The notes: generated by a model from the letters alone, not told the origin. DNA of 64,000 bases from Marinarcus sediminis (GCF_048571275.1 NZ_CP182357.1:62001-126000), one strand, 5' to 3'; positions 50,626-60,961 are shown, counted from the first letter of the stretch. Translations and numbers: made by a program.

Positions 50626-52457
50626 TTTTTGTCCTCATCTTTCATATTCCCTCGGCTTGTGTCTTGTACAAACGCATTGGTTGGACACACCACATCCAAA
50701 CAGGCTCCACACCCAATACATAAGAAAGGATCTATTTCAACCACACCTGCTTCATTGTATGCCATTGGTGGACATTTATAAACGGTAGTACATTGGTCAC
50801 ATGCCACACAATCTTCCCCATTAACTTGTGCAAACTCTAAGGGAATATGCGCATCGACAACCTCTTTATCCAATACACAAAACTCTCGAACCACAACAAC
50901 AATTGGTCCCGTGGCTTGGTCATATTTTTTCTTCATATCTTTGAAAAAAGCAACGGTATTTTCAAGGTTATTGGTGTAAACGTATTCGTATGTTTCAGCC
51001 CCACACCCTTCGGCAATTTTTTTAATGTCGATCTCTTTGTACTGTCTTTGAGGCGGTTTTTGACGTCCTGTCATCGCAACGACTGAGTTATCAAGCACTA
51101 CTAACATAAATTTGTGTTGTTGATACACCGCATTGATTAACGGAGGAATTCCTGCATGGAAAAAAGTACTGTCTCCAATGGTAGCAACCACATATTTTTC
51201 AGGGTCAGCAATCGAAAAACCACTTGCCATTGAGACACTCGCCCCCATACATAAAACCGTATCAATTGCCCCTTGATTGATTCCTAAGGTATAACAACCA
51301 ATGTCTGAAGGATAGATGGATTTTTTCTTTTTAAAAACTTTCATGATTCCATAAAAAATATCTCGGTGTGGACACCCTGGGCAAAGATTTGGAGGACGAG
51401 CTGCCACCTCTTCTTTAAATGGCACCACAGGATAAAGATTTTCACCTTGGTAAAATCCCAATTTTGTTAACGCCTCTTGAATATAGACTTTTTGCATTTC
51501 ATCAATTAAATGCATGGTTTTTGACAATTTTCCATAGACTTTATCGGTTTTAATTTGCTCCTCTATGCAAGGCATGGTCTCTTCTACTACCAACACCTTT
51601 TCATATTTTTCAAATTGCGCTTTTATTTGCTCTTCTGGAAGAGGATAAGGCATCACACACTTAACCACATCGGCTTCAACACCCAAATCTTCTAAGGCTT
51701 CTTTGACAAAACCATCTCCCGTTCCAGAGGTTAAAATTAAAAGCTTTTTCCCTTGACATTTGTCAAACTCAGGTTGAATCAGATTTTCCCAGTTGTACTG
51801 TTTAATCGCTTCGATTCTGTCAAGTTGTTCATACCCTTGTCGCAATCGACCCGCTCTTGGAACAGCTGCCCAACGACTGGTTTCTCGTTTGAACTCCCCT
51901 TTTCTTGGCTGAAAATTGGTTTGATCATCCAGTTCAACAATTTGTCTGGCATGACACACTCTCATAACTGGTCGTAACATCACGGGTGTCTGAAAATGTT
52001 CTGAAATATCTGCAGCTATTTTTGTATAATCATACGCATCTTGTGGCGTTGATGGGTCAATAACAGGAATTTTTGCAAATTTTGCAAACATACGGCTGTC
52101 TTGTTCTGTTTGTGAAGAGTGAAAACCAGGGTCATCGGCAACAACTAAAACGAATGCACCTAAGTTTCCAATGTATGCCGCACTCATTAAAGCATCACCT
52201 GCAACATTCAATCCCACTTGTTTCATCGTAGCAGCTGAACGTCTGCCTGCCATTGCACCTGCGTAAGCTACTTCAAAACCTACTTTTTCATTTGTACCCC
52301 ATTGCGCATATAAATCTAAACCCAATGCATGTTTTATTTTATTCACTTCACCCAAAATTTCACTCGATGGCGTTCCGGGGTATCCCGATACCATATCGAC
52401 ATTTGCATGAATCAAGCCCCAGGCTATTGCATCATTTCCCATAAGTGTTTGTTTCAT
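50622..52457 (-). CDS. iorA: Indolepyruvate ferredoxin oxidoreductase, alpha subunit
   Basis: A 611-residue TPP enzyme. The N-terminal pyrimidine-binding domain reads MVSGYPGTPSSEILGE, a TPP-binding region GDSTFFHAGIPPLINA with GRQKPP lies near residue 420, and the C-terminus has ferredoxin-like clusters CVACDQC...CPPM and CIGCGAC...CP. It oxidises indolepyruvate and phenylpyruvate from aromatic amino acids. First gene of iorA-iorB-thioesterase-paaK-ACT-HTH, all closely spaced on one strand. Confidence 0.95.
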   Translation of the reverse strand: MKQTLMGNDAIAWGLIHANVDMVSGYPGTPSSEILGEVNKIKHALGLDLYAQWGTNEKVGFEVAYAGAMAGRRSAATMKQVGLNVAGDALMSAAYIGNLGAFVLVVADDPGFHSSQTEQDSRMFAKFAKIPVIDPSTPQDAYDYTKIAADISEHFQTPVMLRPVMRVCHARQIVELDDQTNFQPRKGEFKRETSRWAAVPRAGRLRQGYEQLDRIEAIKQYNWENLIQPEFDKCQGKKLLILTSGTGDGFVKEALEDLGVEADVVKCVMPYPLPEEQIKAQFEKYEKVLVVEETMPCIEEQIKTDKVYGKLSKTMHLIDEMQKVYIQEALTKLGFYQGENLYPVVPFKEEVAARPPNLCPGCPHRDIFYGIMKVFKKKKSIYPSDIGCYTLGINQGAIDTVLCMGASVSMASGFSIADPEKYVVATIGDSTFFHAGIPPLINAVYQQHKFMLVVLDNSVVAMTGRQKPPQRQYKEIDIKKIAEGCGAETYEYVYTNNLENTVAFFKDMKKKYDQATGPIVVVVREFCVLDKEVVDAHIPLEFAQVNGEDCVACDQCTTVYKCPPMAYNEAGVVEIDPFLCIGCGACLDVVCPTNAFVQDTSRGNMKDEDKK

Positions 52458-52646
52458 ATTTATCCTAACTATTAAAAAAAATTTCTACATTGTACTTTAT
52501 TCTTACTTTATTTTCTAAATAGTTGTAAAATTTAATATAAAAATAATTTTATTCCCATTATATATAATAAACTTAAATTACAATACTTTTAAATTGCTTT
52601 AATAATAACTATAATAGAATAGATTAATTTTATTATAGGGGTATAA

Positions 52647-52820
52647 ATGGAGCAGTTTGATTTTGGAATTAATTTGGCATTTTGGTTCTCAATTTTAAGT
52701 ACACTGTTGTGTATCTATTATGGTGCAGTAAACTGGAATAAAGAGAATGAGGAGAACTCCCTTTCAATCAGTACAAAAAAATGGGCAAAAACCGAAGATC
52801 AAATTGAGAAGAGTCTGTAA
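52647..52820 (+). CDS. Small partner protein of SSS symporter
   Basis: A 57-residue protein (MEQFDFGINLAFWFSILSTL...) with one membrane helix and a charged tail (ENSLSISTKKWAKTEDQIEK). Its stop overlaps the symporter start (TAATG). Small accessory proteins of this shape precede several solute:sodium symporters in proteobacteria, so it is probably a subunit or insertion factor. GGGG lies 6 nt before the ATG. Confidence 0.7.
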   Translation: MEQFDFGINLAFWFSILSTLLCIYYGAVNWNKENEENSLSISTKKWAKTEDQIEKSL

Positions 52821-54451
52821 TGGGTGTATTTGAAAATATTATTATCATTTTATACCTATTTTTGCTGGGTTATTTGGGATTTTTAGGCTACAAACAAACT
52901 AAAAATACTGCCGATTATTTGATTGCTGGGCGAGATACACACCCTTTTATTATGGCATTGAGTTATGGGGCAACATTCATTTCAACTGCGGCCATTGTTG
53001 GTTTCGGAGGAGTGGCTGCTTGGTTGGGAAACTCACTGCTTTGGTTGACTTTTTTTAATATCTTTGTGGGTATTTTTGTCGCTTTTGTTTTTTTAGGAAA
53101 CCCTACACGAAAAATGGGCTACAAACTCAACGCCCATACCTTTCCTGAATTTTTAGGCAAACGATATGACTCAAAATTTATACAAATTTTTGGGGCAACA
53201 ATTATTCTGATTTTTATGCCATTGTATGCCACTGCAGTTTTAATTGGAGGAACGCAATTTCTGGCTTTATATTTTCATGTGGATTACCACATGGCACTGT
53301 TGCTTTTTTCTGTTATCATTACAGCATACGTTATTGCAGGTGGCTTAAAAGGGGTCATGTTAACCGATGCCTTGCAAGGCTCTATCATGTTTATTGCCAT
53401 GGTCATACTGCTCTTTTTCACCTTTGATAGTTTAGGTGGTATCACACAAGCTTATGTAAAACTGCAACATGTATGGGAACAAACGGTTGCCCCATTGAGC
53501 CAAATATCCTTACAACAACTTCAACCAGGCAGTCCTGATTTTATGATGAAACTCTCAATGCTTTGGGGATTTGAAGGATGGGATAAAATGCCTCAATTTT
53601 TAAGCCAAGGGTGGCTTTTTGTGATTACTACTATTACTTTAGGTGTAGGAATTGGTGTTTTAGCACAGCCTCAATTAGTCGTACGATTTATGACCGTTAA
53701 AAGTAAAAAAGAGTTAAATCGTGCTGTGTTAATTGGTGGTATTTTTATTCTTTCAATGACGGGATTTATTTTTATCATTGGCGCATTGACCAATGCGTGG
53801 TATTTTGAGTTCAATGAAGGAAAAAATGCTCTGCAAAGTGCGGGAAGTATTGGAAAAATTATTCCTCATTTTATCAACACAGCCATGCCAAAATGGTTTG
53901 TTTTTATCTTTTTATTTGCACTTATCAGTGCTGCCATGAGTACACTTTCAAGTCAGTTTCATACCATGGGAACTGCAGTTGGAAGAGATTTGATTGAGCC
54001 TTTAATCAAAAAAGATTTAAACTCAACGCTTGTCACACGAATTGGAATTGTGGTGATGATTTCCATTTCTGTAGCCTTAGCTTACGCTTTTAATAATGAG
54101 CCCGCCATCATTGCACGAAGTACTGCCATCTTTTTTGCTTTATGTGCCTCAATTTTTCTGCCTTCATTTATCGGCGGACTCTTTTGGAAAAGAATGACTA
54201 AAACAGGGGCAATTGCTTCTATGTTTGTGGGATTAATTGTTTCATCGTTTTGGCTTTTGTTTGTTCATTTTAAAGAGGCAAAATCATTAGGAGTCTGTAA
54301 AGCGCTCTTTGGTGCAGATTCACTTTTAAGTGGCAAAATTATTTTTGTCGATGCCTTAATCATTGCGTTGCCACTTTCGATTTTAACGGCAATTATTGTA
54401 TCATTGATGACAAAACCTTTGAGTCAAACCCATTTAAAAAAATGTTTCTAA
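52820..54451 (+). CDS. Sodium:solute symporter (SSS family)
   Basis: A 543-residue transporter with about 13 membrane helices. It shows family features TADYLIAGRDTHPFIMALSYG near the N-terminus, AHTFPEFLGKRYDS, YVIAGGLKGVMLTDALQG and ALISAAMSTLSSQFHTMG (sodium site). The substrate is not evident; acetate, proline or another carboxylate are common. It forms an operon with the small gene upstream. Confidence 0.9.
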   Translation: MGVFENIIIILYLFLLGYLGFLGYKQTKNTADYLIAGRDTHPFIMALSYGATFISTAAIVGFGGVAAWLGNSLLWLTFFNIFVGIFVAFVFLGNPTRKMGYKLNAHTFPEFLGKRYDSKFIQIFGATIILIFMPLYATAVLIGGTQFLALYFHVDYHMALLLFSVIITAYVIAGGLKGVMLTDALQGSIMFIAMVILLFFTFDSLGGITQAYVKLQHVWEQTVAPLSQISLQQLQPGSPDFMMKLSMLWGFEGWDKMPQFLSQGWLFVITTITLGVGIGVLAQPQLVVRFMTVKSKKELNRAVLIGGIFILSMTGFIFIIGALTNAWYFEFNEGKNALQSAGSIGKIIPHFINTAMPKWFVFIFLFALISAAMSTLSSQFHTMGTAVGRDLIEPLIKKDLNSTLVTRIGIVVMISISVALAYAFNNEPAIIARSTAIFFALCASIFLPSFIGGLFWKRMTKTGAIASMFVGLIVSSFWLLFVHFKEAKSLGVCKALFGADSLLSGKIIFVDALIIALPLSILTAIIVSLMTKPLSQTHLKKCF

Positions 54452-54456
54452 GCTAT

Positions 54457-54486
54457 AAAACGGATACCTTTTAAGGTATCTGTTTT
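54457..54486. terminator. Bidirectional terminator hairpin
   Basis: Inverted repeat AAAACGGATACCTT / AAGGTATCTGTTTT (one G-T pair) with a TT loop, between the symporter and the convergent tolC-like gene. Confidence 0.8.
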
Positions 54487-54491
54487 AACCC

Positions 54492-55736
54492 TCAATTCTC
54501 TTCAACAACTCTTTGCAGTGTCGCTGCTGCTAAAAATTTGTCATAATACGCTGCAAAATAACTCTGTTTTGCTTTACTCAATAAAAAGTTGGCATCAATC
54601 AAATCAGAACTCGTTGAAATACCTTGAATGAATCGGTTATTGACAATTTCATAGTTTATTTTAGCTTGTTCTAACGCAGTTGTTGCCGTTTCAAAATTGA
54701 GTTTTGAAACATTTAACTCCTCTTTGGCTTGTTCATATTGAAGTTGAACTTGCAATTTTGTGCTTTGCAATTGTGCATAAATTTGTTTTTTCATTTTATT
54801 AAAGGCAATTGCATTTTGCGTATCTTTTCCTCCAGAAAAGAGATTCCAAGTCGCTGTTACATTGACCACTTCTTGTTCATCAGGATAGCCAGTTCTGCCA
54901 TTAATACGTTCACTGTCACCGTACTCATTATGACTTACACTCGCATCCACATTGGGCAAAAAGTTTCCAATCGTAGAATTTCTTTGAGCATTATAACTTT
55001 GCATCATCATTTTAAGTGCTTGGATTTCACTTCTTCTTTCTAAAAAATCCTCTTTATAATCTTTGATTGCCAATTTCTCATAACTGATCTCTTCTATGGG
55101 TTCTTCTTTAGAGAGTTGTCCACTTAATATGTTATTCAAACTCAATCGAGCAACTTTAAAATCTTTGTTTGCTGTGGCCAAATCTTGTTTGGCTTGTAAC
55201 ATTTGAACCTCAACTTCAAGCAACTCATTTTTCGCAATGATGCCTTGATCGAACTTATTTTTAGCATCTTCATATTGTTGTAAAAACAGCTTCAAAGCAT
55301 CTTCATATGTTTTAACATTTTTCTCTTGTTTAAGCAAATGAATATATGCTATTTTTGTATTTAAAATAATGTCTTGTTTGACCGCATTGTAGGTAAACTC
55401 TGATGACTTATAAATATAGTTTGCACTTTGAAATGAGAACAAATCTGAAAAACCATTAAATAAATTATAGGAAACTTTTGCACTGGCATACGATTCATCA
55501 TTGACTTGACTTGGCAGTGTTACATCACGTCTGTCATAAGTATACGTCAAATCTACGCTGGGTAAAAAACCAGAATATTGAGCATTTTTCAGTGCATTTT
55601 TCTCTTCAGTAACATACTGTTGTTCTGCTATGCTAAAGTTGTTTTTAACTGCAATATCAATGCTTTGTTCTAAATTAATGGCGTTGGCAGAAAGTGCCAA
55701 TGCCAGAAAAGAATAAACGACTCTTTTTTGTATCAT
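54492..55736 (-). CDS. TolC-family outer-membrane efflux protein
   Basis: A 414-residue protein with signal peptide (FLALALSANA) and the TolC fold: two repeats of long coiled helices with outer-membrane strands (for example VDLTYTYDRRDV and ATWNLFSGGKDTQNA). It forms the exit duct for the RND pump encoded upstream. Last gene of the TetR-DUF2798-MFP-RND-TolC run. Confidence 0.9.
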   Translation of the reverse strand: MIQKRVVYSFLALALSANAINLEQSIDIAVKNNFSIAEQQYVTEEKNALKNAQYSGFLPSVDLTYTYDRRDVTLPSQVNDESYASAKVSYNLFNGFSDLFSFQSANYIYKSSEFTYNAVKQDIILNTKIAYIHLLKQEKNVKTYEDALKLFLQQYEDAKNKFDQGIIAKNELLEVEVQMLQAKQDLATANKDFKVARLSLNNILSGQLSKEEPIEEISYEKLAIKDYKEDFLERRSEIQALKMMMQSYNAQRNSTIGNFLPNVDASVSHNEYGDSERINGRTGYPDEQEVVNVTATWNLFSGGKDTQNAIAFNKMKKQIYAQLQSTKLQVQLQYEQAKEELNVSKLNFETATTALEQAKINYEIVNNRFIQGISTSSDLIDANFLLSKAKQSYFAAYYDKFLAAATLQRVVEEN

Positions 55737-55774
55737 TTTTAATCCTTATTTTTCTACTTTTTTATCTTCTGCTG

Positions 55775-58700
55775 CTACGCTTTATTTAATGCGTGTGAAT
55801 CAAAATTATCTTTTGTCTTAACGACTCTTTGTTCAAGTTTGATAAAGAACATCAAAAGTGCCGGCGTTACAAATATCGTAAATATGGTTGAAAAAGCCAA
55901 ACCACCCGTTATAACCGAACCTAACCCTCGATAAAACTCACTCCCTGGTCCTGGAACCAAAACCAACGGCAACATCCCAAAAACTGAGGTCAATGAACTC
56001 ATATAAATCGGTCTGATTCGGGTTCGTGTTGCTTCAATAACGGCTTTTTTGTGCTCCATGCCTTCATGAATATAGTTCAAACTTTGATGCACAATTAAAA
56101 TGGCATTGTTGACCACAATTCCTACTAAGATAATAAATCCAAGCATGGTCAAAATATCTAAAGGCTGAGGCGCAATAAAAGTATTGGTAAGTTTCAATCC
56201 AATGAACCCTCCCGCAGTTGCCAATGGCACAGTACACATAATAACGATAGGATATAAAAAATTTCCAAACAATGATGCCATAAGTAAGTATACAATGACC
56301 AATGCCAAAATAAAATTATCCATGAGCAATTTTATGGTTTCTGTTAATTTATCAGCTGTTCCTGAAATACCAATTTTAACACTGTTATTAATCACGCCTT
56401 TGTCTTCCATCCCTTTTAACATCCCACCAATGATTTTCATGGCTTCATCAATGGTCATGCCTTCAGGTGGTGTCACTTGCAAAGTTATGGTTCTTTTTCC
56501 ATTTAAGTGTCTGATCTCTGAAATTCCCGTTGTTGAAATATAATTGGCCAACGAAGAGACCGGTAAAATCATTCCATTAGGTAAAGCAAGTTGTGTTGCC
56601 ATAATATCTTCAGGTGTTTTGATAATATTGTCATCGGCTTTTAAAACCAAATCAATTTTCTTTTTACCCTCTTGTTCAAAATCACCCACTTTTCTTCCAC
56701 TCATGAGTACATCCACATCAATACCCAATTCTCGCGAACTTAAATTCAATGCTTTAAGAGCATCTCGATCAGGTTTAATTCTGGCTTCTGGATAAAGCAA
56801 CTCAATAGAGGGCACAGGTCGAACTTGACTGCCTGGGATACTTCCCATTGTAGCCACAAAAAGTTGGGCACCCACATTGGCAATATCTTCAATTTTTTCG
56901 CCACTTATATCCACATCCACACTGTTCCCTTCTCCAATATCAGATTCAAATACACCCGATTGAACCGTAACTCCAAATACGGATGGCAATGAATTGACAA
57001 TAGGTCTGAACATAGGTATTAATTCTGATGCTCTGTCTTCATGCATAGACGTTGCACCAAACAGAGTAAAGTCCCCAAAGGATACATAAAAAGCTCTGTT
57101 AAGTCCTGGAATATTCCCCACATCTTTATTGACATACGGTTCAACTTGTTTCATTAAATATGTTCCCATTCCATATCGTTCATTGTATGAAAGTCCAGGA
57201 GGGGTAATCAAAATATTAAAAATCAAGTTTTTATTCCCTTTAGGCAAATAATCCAATTTAGGGAAAAGCACATATATCGCCCCAATTGAAAAAAGAGTTA
57301 AGGATAAAATAGTGACTACTTTTGTCATGGTATTGGTTAAAGACAATGTTACAATAGACATAATCAAATTTACCATTTTATGTCCAAAATTGGCTATTGC
57401 ACCTGCATCCCTTGGCTCTTTCTTTGAAATACCTGCAAATTTCTTCCAAAGCATTGGAATAACAGAAATCGAAACAAAGAGTGAAAACGTTACAGAAGCC
57501 GTTACGGCAATGGCAATATCTTTAAACAGTTGTCCCGCTTCATCTTGTAAAAATACAATGGGTAAAAAAACAGCAATGGTTGTCAGTGCAGAAGCAATCA
57601 ACGCGCCCCACACTTCACTGGCTCCTTTATATGCTGCATCAGGAATGCTCATTCCCTCTTTTCGATGTCTGTCAATATTTTCTAATACAACAATGGCACT
57701 GTCCACTAACATACCCACAGCAAAGGATATACCTGCAAGAGAAATGGTATTTAAACTTCTTCCCATAGCATCCAAAATAATAAACGTACCAATAATAGAT
57801 ATTGGAATGGCGACGGAAATAACCGCTGTTGGGGAGATACTTCTTAAAAACAAAATCAAAATAAATACGGCCAATACACCACCGATAATAATATTTTTTT
57901 GTACCAAATCCACTGAACCTACAATATAAGGTCGTTGGTCATATATCCATTCTATTTTCAGTTTTTCATCTTTTAAAATACCGGCATTAAGTGAATTCAC
58001 CACTTTTTCAACTTCGTTGGTCAATTCAACAACATTGGAATCAGCGCTTGGTTGAACACCTAAAAATATTCCATCTTCTCCCAAATACATCGCAACACCA
58101 TTGGCTGTTTCGTATCCAAAGTCAACTTTTGCAATGTCTTTTACCGTCACTTTTTTATCCCGAGTAGAGATTAACACCATATTTTCAATATCTTTTGCGG
58201 AGGTAAATTTATTGACCGTTCTGATTCGATATGCTCGTCTGTTTATGTTTTGAATACCCGCGGAGACGTCAATATTTTCACTTTGAATCGTATCAATGAC
58301 TTGTGAAATTGTTAATCCATATGAAGCAAGTCTGTTTGTATCAAACACAATTTGCATCTGCTTTTCTCTTCCACCAATATCCATAGTTCCAGAAACCCCA
58401 TTGACTCTTTTTATGATGGGTTTAACTTCATCATTAAAAAAAGTTCTGTACTCATCAATATGTCTTGGGTTATCATCCATGGTTTGTAACATCATCCAAA
58501 TAATAGGACTGGCAGTTGCCGTTTCAATAATGGGTTCATCGACATTATCAGGGTATGAACTCACTTCATTTAATTTATTGGAAACATCTTGCAATGCAAC
58601 TCGAATATCTGTACTTAATTTAAACGTTAATGTTATTTCACCTTGGTCATCACTGGCTGAAGATTCATATTTTTCTAAATTATTTAAACTTTTAAGCGCA

Positions 58701-58906
58701 TCTTCTTGCTCTTCTATAATTTCTCGCTCAATCTCATGAGGCGTTGCACCTGGCCATCTTGTTGTAATTTTAATCTCAGGTTTTGTTACTGAGGGTGTTA
58801 ATTGATAGGGCAATTTATTCAATGATAAAAAACCAAACAATACAACGATTAAAACTGAAACAATAATTGTTACAGGATTTTTAATCGAAAATTTAATTAA
58901 ATCCAT
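55775..58906 (-). CDS. RND-family efflux pump, inner-membrane subunit
   Basis: A 1043-residue proton antiporter of the AcrB/MexB type. It has the N-terminal helix FSIKNPVTIIVSVLIVVLFG, two large periplasmic loops and the proton-relay helix 4 GISFAVGMLVDSAIVVLENI with its Asp. LVGIVVNNAILIVHQSLNYI and GMLPLVLVPGPGSEFYRGLG are the matching motifs in the second half. Substrate spectrum cannot be read from sequence. It lies between the adaptor and TolC genes. Confidence 0.94.
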   Translation of the reverse strand: MDLIKFSIKNPVTIIVSVLIVVLFGFLSLNKLPYQLTPSVTKPEIKITTRWPGATPHEIEREIIEEQEDALKSLNNLEKYESSASDDQGEITLTFKLSTDIRVALQDVSNKLNEVSSYPDNVDEPIIETATASPIIWMMLQTMDDNPRHIDEYRTFFNDEVKPIIKRVNGVSGTMDIGGREKQMQIVFDTNRLASYGLTISQVIDTIQSENIDVSAGIQNINRRAYRIRTVNKFTSAKDIENMVLISTRDKKVTVKDIAKVDFGYETANGVAMYLGEDGIFLGVQPSADSNVVELTNEVEKVVNSLNAGILKDEKLKIEWIYDQRPYIVGSVDLVQKNIIIGGVLAVFILILFLRSISPTAVISVAIPISIIGTFIILDAMGRSLNTISLAGISFAVGMLVDSAIVVLENIDRHRKEGMSIPDAAYKGASEVWGALIASALTTIAVFLPIVFLQDEAGQLFKDIAIAVTASVTFSLFVSISVIPMLWKKFAGISKKEPRDAGAIANFGHKMVNLIMSIVTLSLTNTMTKVVTILSLTLFSIGAIYVLFPKLDYLPKGNKNLIFNILITPPGLSYNERYGMGTYLMKQVEPYVNKDVGNIPGLNRAFYVSFGDFTLFGATSMHEDRASELIPMFRPIVNSLPSVFGVTVQSGVFESDIGEGNSVDVDISGEKIEDIANVGAQLFVATMGSIPGSQVRPVPSIELLYPEARIKPDRDALKALNLSSRELGIDVDVLMSGRKVGDFEQEGKKKIDLVLKADDNIIKTPEDIMATQLALPNGMILPVSSLANYISTTGISEIRHLNGKRTITLQVTPPEGMTIDEAMKIIGGMLKGMEDKGVINNSVKIGISGTADKLTETIKLLMDNFILALVIVYLLMASLFGNFLYPIVIMCTVPLATAGGFIGLKLTNTFIAPQPLDILTMLGFIILVGIVVNNAILIVHQSLNYIHEGMEHKKAVIEATRTRIRPIYMSSLTSVFGMLPLVLVPGPGSEFYRGLGSVITGGLAFSTIFTIFVTPALLMFFIKLEQRVVKTKDNFDSHALNKA

Positions 58907-59028
58907 TTTTTTATTCCTTTAAATTGTTCCCCCAATTTTAAGGGAACCTTTTCATTTCTAATTTCTTTTAGCGAGAGAAATAAATTCCATCTAAAGAAAC
59001 CCATCCTAAAGGAGACAACACGTTATCT

Positions 59029-60021
59029 CTATTTGTTGATTATTTTTACAGGCGAATTAGGGAAAACTCTTTCATTCCCTTTACTGACAATATCTTGCCC
59101 CACAGCCAAACCTTGACCATTGATAGCAACTTGACTCTCTAAATATGCAACCACTTGTACTGGTATCATGTGTGCTATCATTTTATCATCAATGATAAAT
59201 ACCACATTTTGTCCAAATCTTTTAATCACCGCGTCTCTTGGAACAATCAAAGCTTCTTGTTTTGCATTTTTAGACAAATTCACATTGGCTTCTTCCCCAT
59301 CAAAAACAAAAATATCTTTGCTATTGGCTTTAAATTTCACAGGAAATGTTCGAGTGAGTTTATCTCCATTTGGGATTGCCCCACTCATTTTTCCTTTTAA
59401 CAGATGTTCCCCTACACGAATATCATACATGTCACCTTTTTTTAATCCATTATAAATATTCAATGGTACATTAAACGTTATCTCAACTTTTGTGGTATCT
59501 ACAATCGTAGCCAAAGCCGTTCCTGCATTCACCCACTCACCTAAATTGATCGGTTTTTCAACCATAATACCGCTGTATGGAGCTTTAATACTCTTTTTCT
59601 CTTTTTGAGTTTCTAACTCATTTAAAGTACTTTTAGCAGTAATAAAATTTAATTTTGCATCGTCATACTGCTTTTGAGAAATCGATTTTGTTTCTAATAG
59701 TTTGCTGTATCTTTCATAATCTCTTTTTGCATTCAAAAAATTTGCCTCTGCAGATTGAACTTGTGCATTTAATATATCAGCATCAATTTGAACCAAAGTT
59801 TGACCCACTTTTACACTGTCACCTACTTCAAAATTTATTTTTTGAACCACCCCTGAATTTTGAGCAGCTAAGAGTGAATTTCTATCGAATTTAAGTGTTC
59901 CAACAAACTCTTGAAGAGGATTGACTTCGCCTTTTACAATTTTTGTTGTTTCCACAAGTGATTCACCCGCGGCAAAAGCGTAAAGTGAAAATAACATGAC
60001 TGCTAAGAATCTTTTTATCAT
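59029..60021 (-). CDS. Efflux pump periplasmic adaptor (MFP/HlyD-like)
   Basis: A 330-residue membrane-fusion protein with signal peptide (MIKRFLAVMLFSLYAFA), lipoyl/barrel-sandwich halves (GVVQKINFEVGDSVKVGQTL and IKAPYSGIMVEKPINLGEWV), a coiled hairpin between them and a C-terminal beta-barrel region. It bridges the RND pump and the TolC channel. The 122 bp between this gene and the RND gene show no other gene. Confidence 0.92.
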   Translation of the reverse strand: MIKRFLAVMLFSLYAFAAGESLVETTKIVKGEVNPLQEFVGTLKFDRNSLLAAQNSGVVQKINFEVGDSVKVGQTLVQIDADILNAQVQSAEANFLNAKRDYERYSKLLETKSISQKQYDDAKLNFITAKSTLNELETQKEKKSIKAPYSGIMVEKPINLGEWVNAGTALATIVDTTKVEITFNVPLNIYNGLKKGDMYDIRVGEHLLKGKMSGAIPNGDKLTRTFPVKFKANSKDIFVFDGEEANVNLSKNAKQEALIVPRDAVIKRFGQNVVFIIDDKMIAHMIPVQVVAYLESQVAINGQGLAVGQDIVSKGNERVFPNSPVKIINK

Positions 60022-60030
60022 TTTTTTTCC

Positions 60031-60258
60031 TTAATTTTCTTTAATTAATTTGAGTGCAATTTTATTGGCTAAAGGTGCAAATATAAACACCAGTGGAAAA
60101 GCAAATACAAATGCTTTAACAAATGCTTCAAGCCAAAGCGCAATAAAATTCTCTATAAATCCTATATTAATATATGTAATGACAAAACTCATTACAAAAC
60201 TCATAAAACCTGACATAATAAATGAGAACAATACTCTGTGATATTTTTTGTTGATCAT
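60031..60258 (-). CDS. DUF2798 membrane protein
   Basis: A 75-residue protein with two membrane helices (about 10-30 and 44-66) and the DUF2798 pattern MSGFMSFVMSFVIT...FAFPLVFIFAP. Function unknown; it is common beside transporter genes. The start overlaps the tetR stop by 4 nt. Confidence 0.8.
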   Translation of the reverse strand: MINKKYHRVLFSFIMSGFMSFVMSFVITYINIGFIENFIALWLEAFVKAFVFAFPLVFIFAPLANKIALKLIKEN

Positions 60259-60854
60259 TTTTTTACTTCTATTAAATCAAAAATGGTATTGATCATATCG
60301 GTCATATTGGCTTTTAAATCAAAATCAATTTGTGTACCATGAGAAATCACCATCCCTTTTTTTGCAATCAATATGATGGGAACAATCCTCTCTGCATCTT
60401 CTATTAATTCATGATTGGCAATACCATCTTTAATGATTTTGCTAAAAATGGTTTCAAAACCACAAGAACATTGCGTGTTGTATTGACACATTTCACTGTT
60501 TTTAGAAGCCAAAGTAACGCCCAAATACTCTTGATACAATTTTAATTGTCTTAAATTTTCTTCTGAATTGTCTAAAAGAAAATCAAAATAGATAAAAGCT
60601 CTTTGTCGAGACGTTTTTGCATTTAAAAGTGCCTCTTCCATTTTATCAATGGTTTCATTGACAAAGACATTGATGATTTCAAAAACAATGTCTTCTTTAT
60701 TTTTAAAATATTCATAAATTGTACCTTTGCCAATGCCCGCTGTAATAGCCACTTGAGAAACAGTTAAATCTTTAATTCCATTTTCAAGAAGCAAAAGAGT
60801 ACAAGCTTGAGCAATATCTTTTCTTTTTTGTTCTTTATCCACAATTTTGGGCAC
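60255..60854 (-). CDS. TetR-family transcriptional repressor
   Basis: A 199-residue regulator with an N-terminal HTH (DLTVSQVAITAGIGKGTIYEYFKNKEDI, residues about 28-55) and a ligand-binding helical domain containing several Cys (CQYNTQCSCG, about 127-136). It leads the efflux operon and faces two TGACC/GGTCA-type palindromes, so it probably represses itself, the pump and perhaps the divergent doxX-like gene. The Cys cluster could make it metal- or redox-responsive (inference). Confidence 0.9.
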   Translation of the reverse strand: MPKIVDKEQKRKDIAQACTLLLLENGIKDLTVSQVAITAGIGKGTIYEYFKNKEDIVFEIINVFVNETIDKMEEALLNAKTSRQRAFIYFDFLLDNSEENLRQLKLYQEYLGVTLASKNSEMCQYNTQCSCGFETIFSKIIKDGIANHELIEDAERIVPIILIAKKGMVISHGTQIDFDLKANMTDMINTIFDLIEVKK

Positions 60855-60885
60855 ATATTTTCCTTTTGTGTTAACTCACTTTTTT

Positions 60886-60904
60886 TGACTGACCATCGGT
60901 CAAA
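60886..60904. promoter_or_regulatory. TetR operator candidate 1
   Basis: The palindrome TTGACTGACCATCGGTCAA contains TGACC-ATC-GGTCA and lies about 30 bp before the tetR start. Confidence 0.6.
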
Positions 60905-60944
60905 AAAAAGAATTTTAATCAGAATTGACTTAAACATTGATAAA

Positions 60945-60961
60945 ATTGACCGTAAGTCAAT
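60945..60961. promoter_or_regulatory. TetR operator candidate 2
   Basis: ATTGAC-CGTAA-GTCAAT, a second palindrome with the same TTGAC half-sites, 58 bp from the first and placed toward the doxX-like gene. Confidence 0.55.

Noticed and set aside
57312..57929. 205-codon plus-strand frame opposite the RND pump gene
   Set aside because: It is antisense to a strongly supported RND transporter and has no domain of its own.
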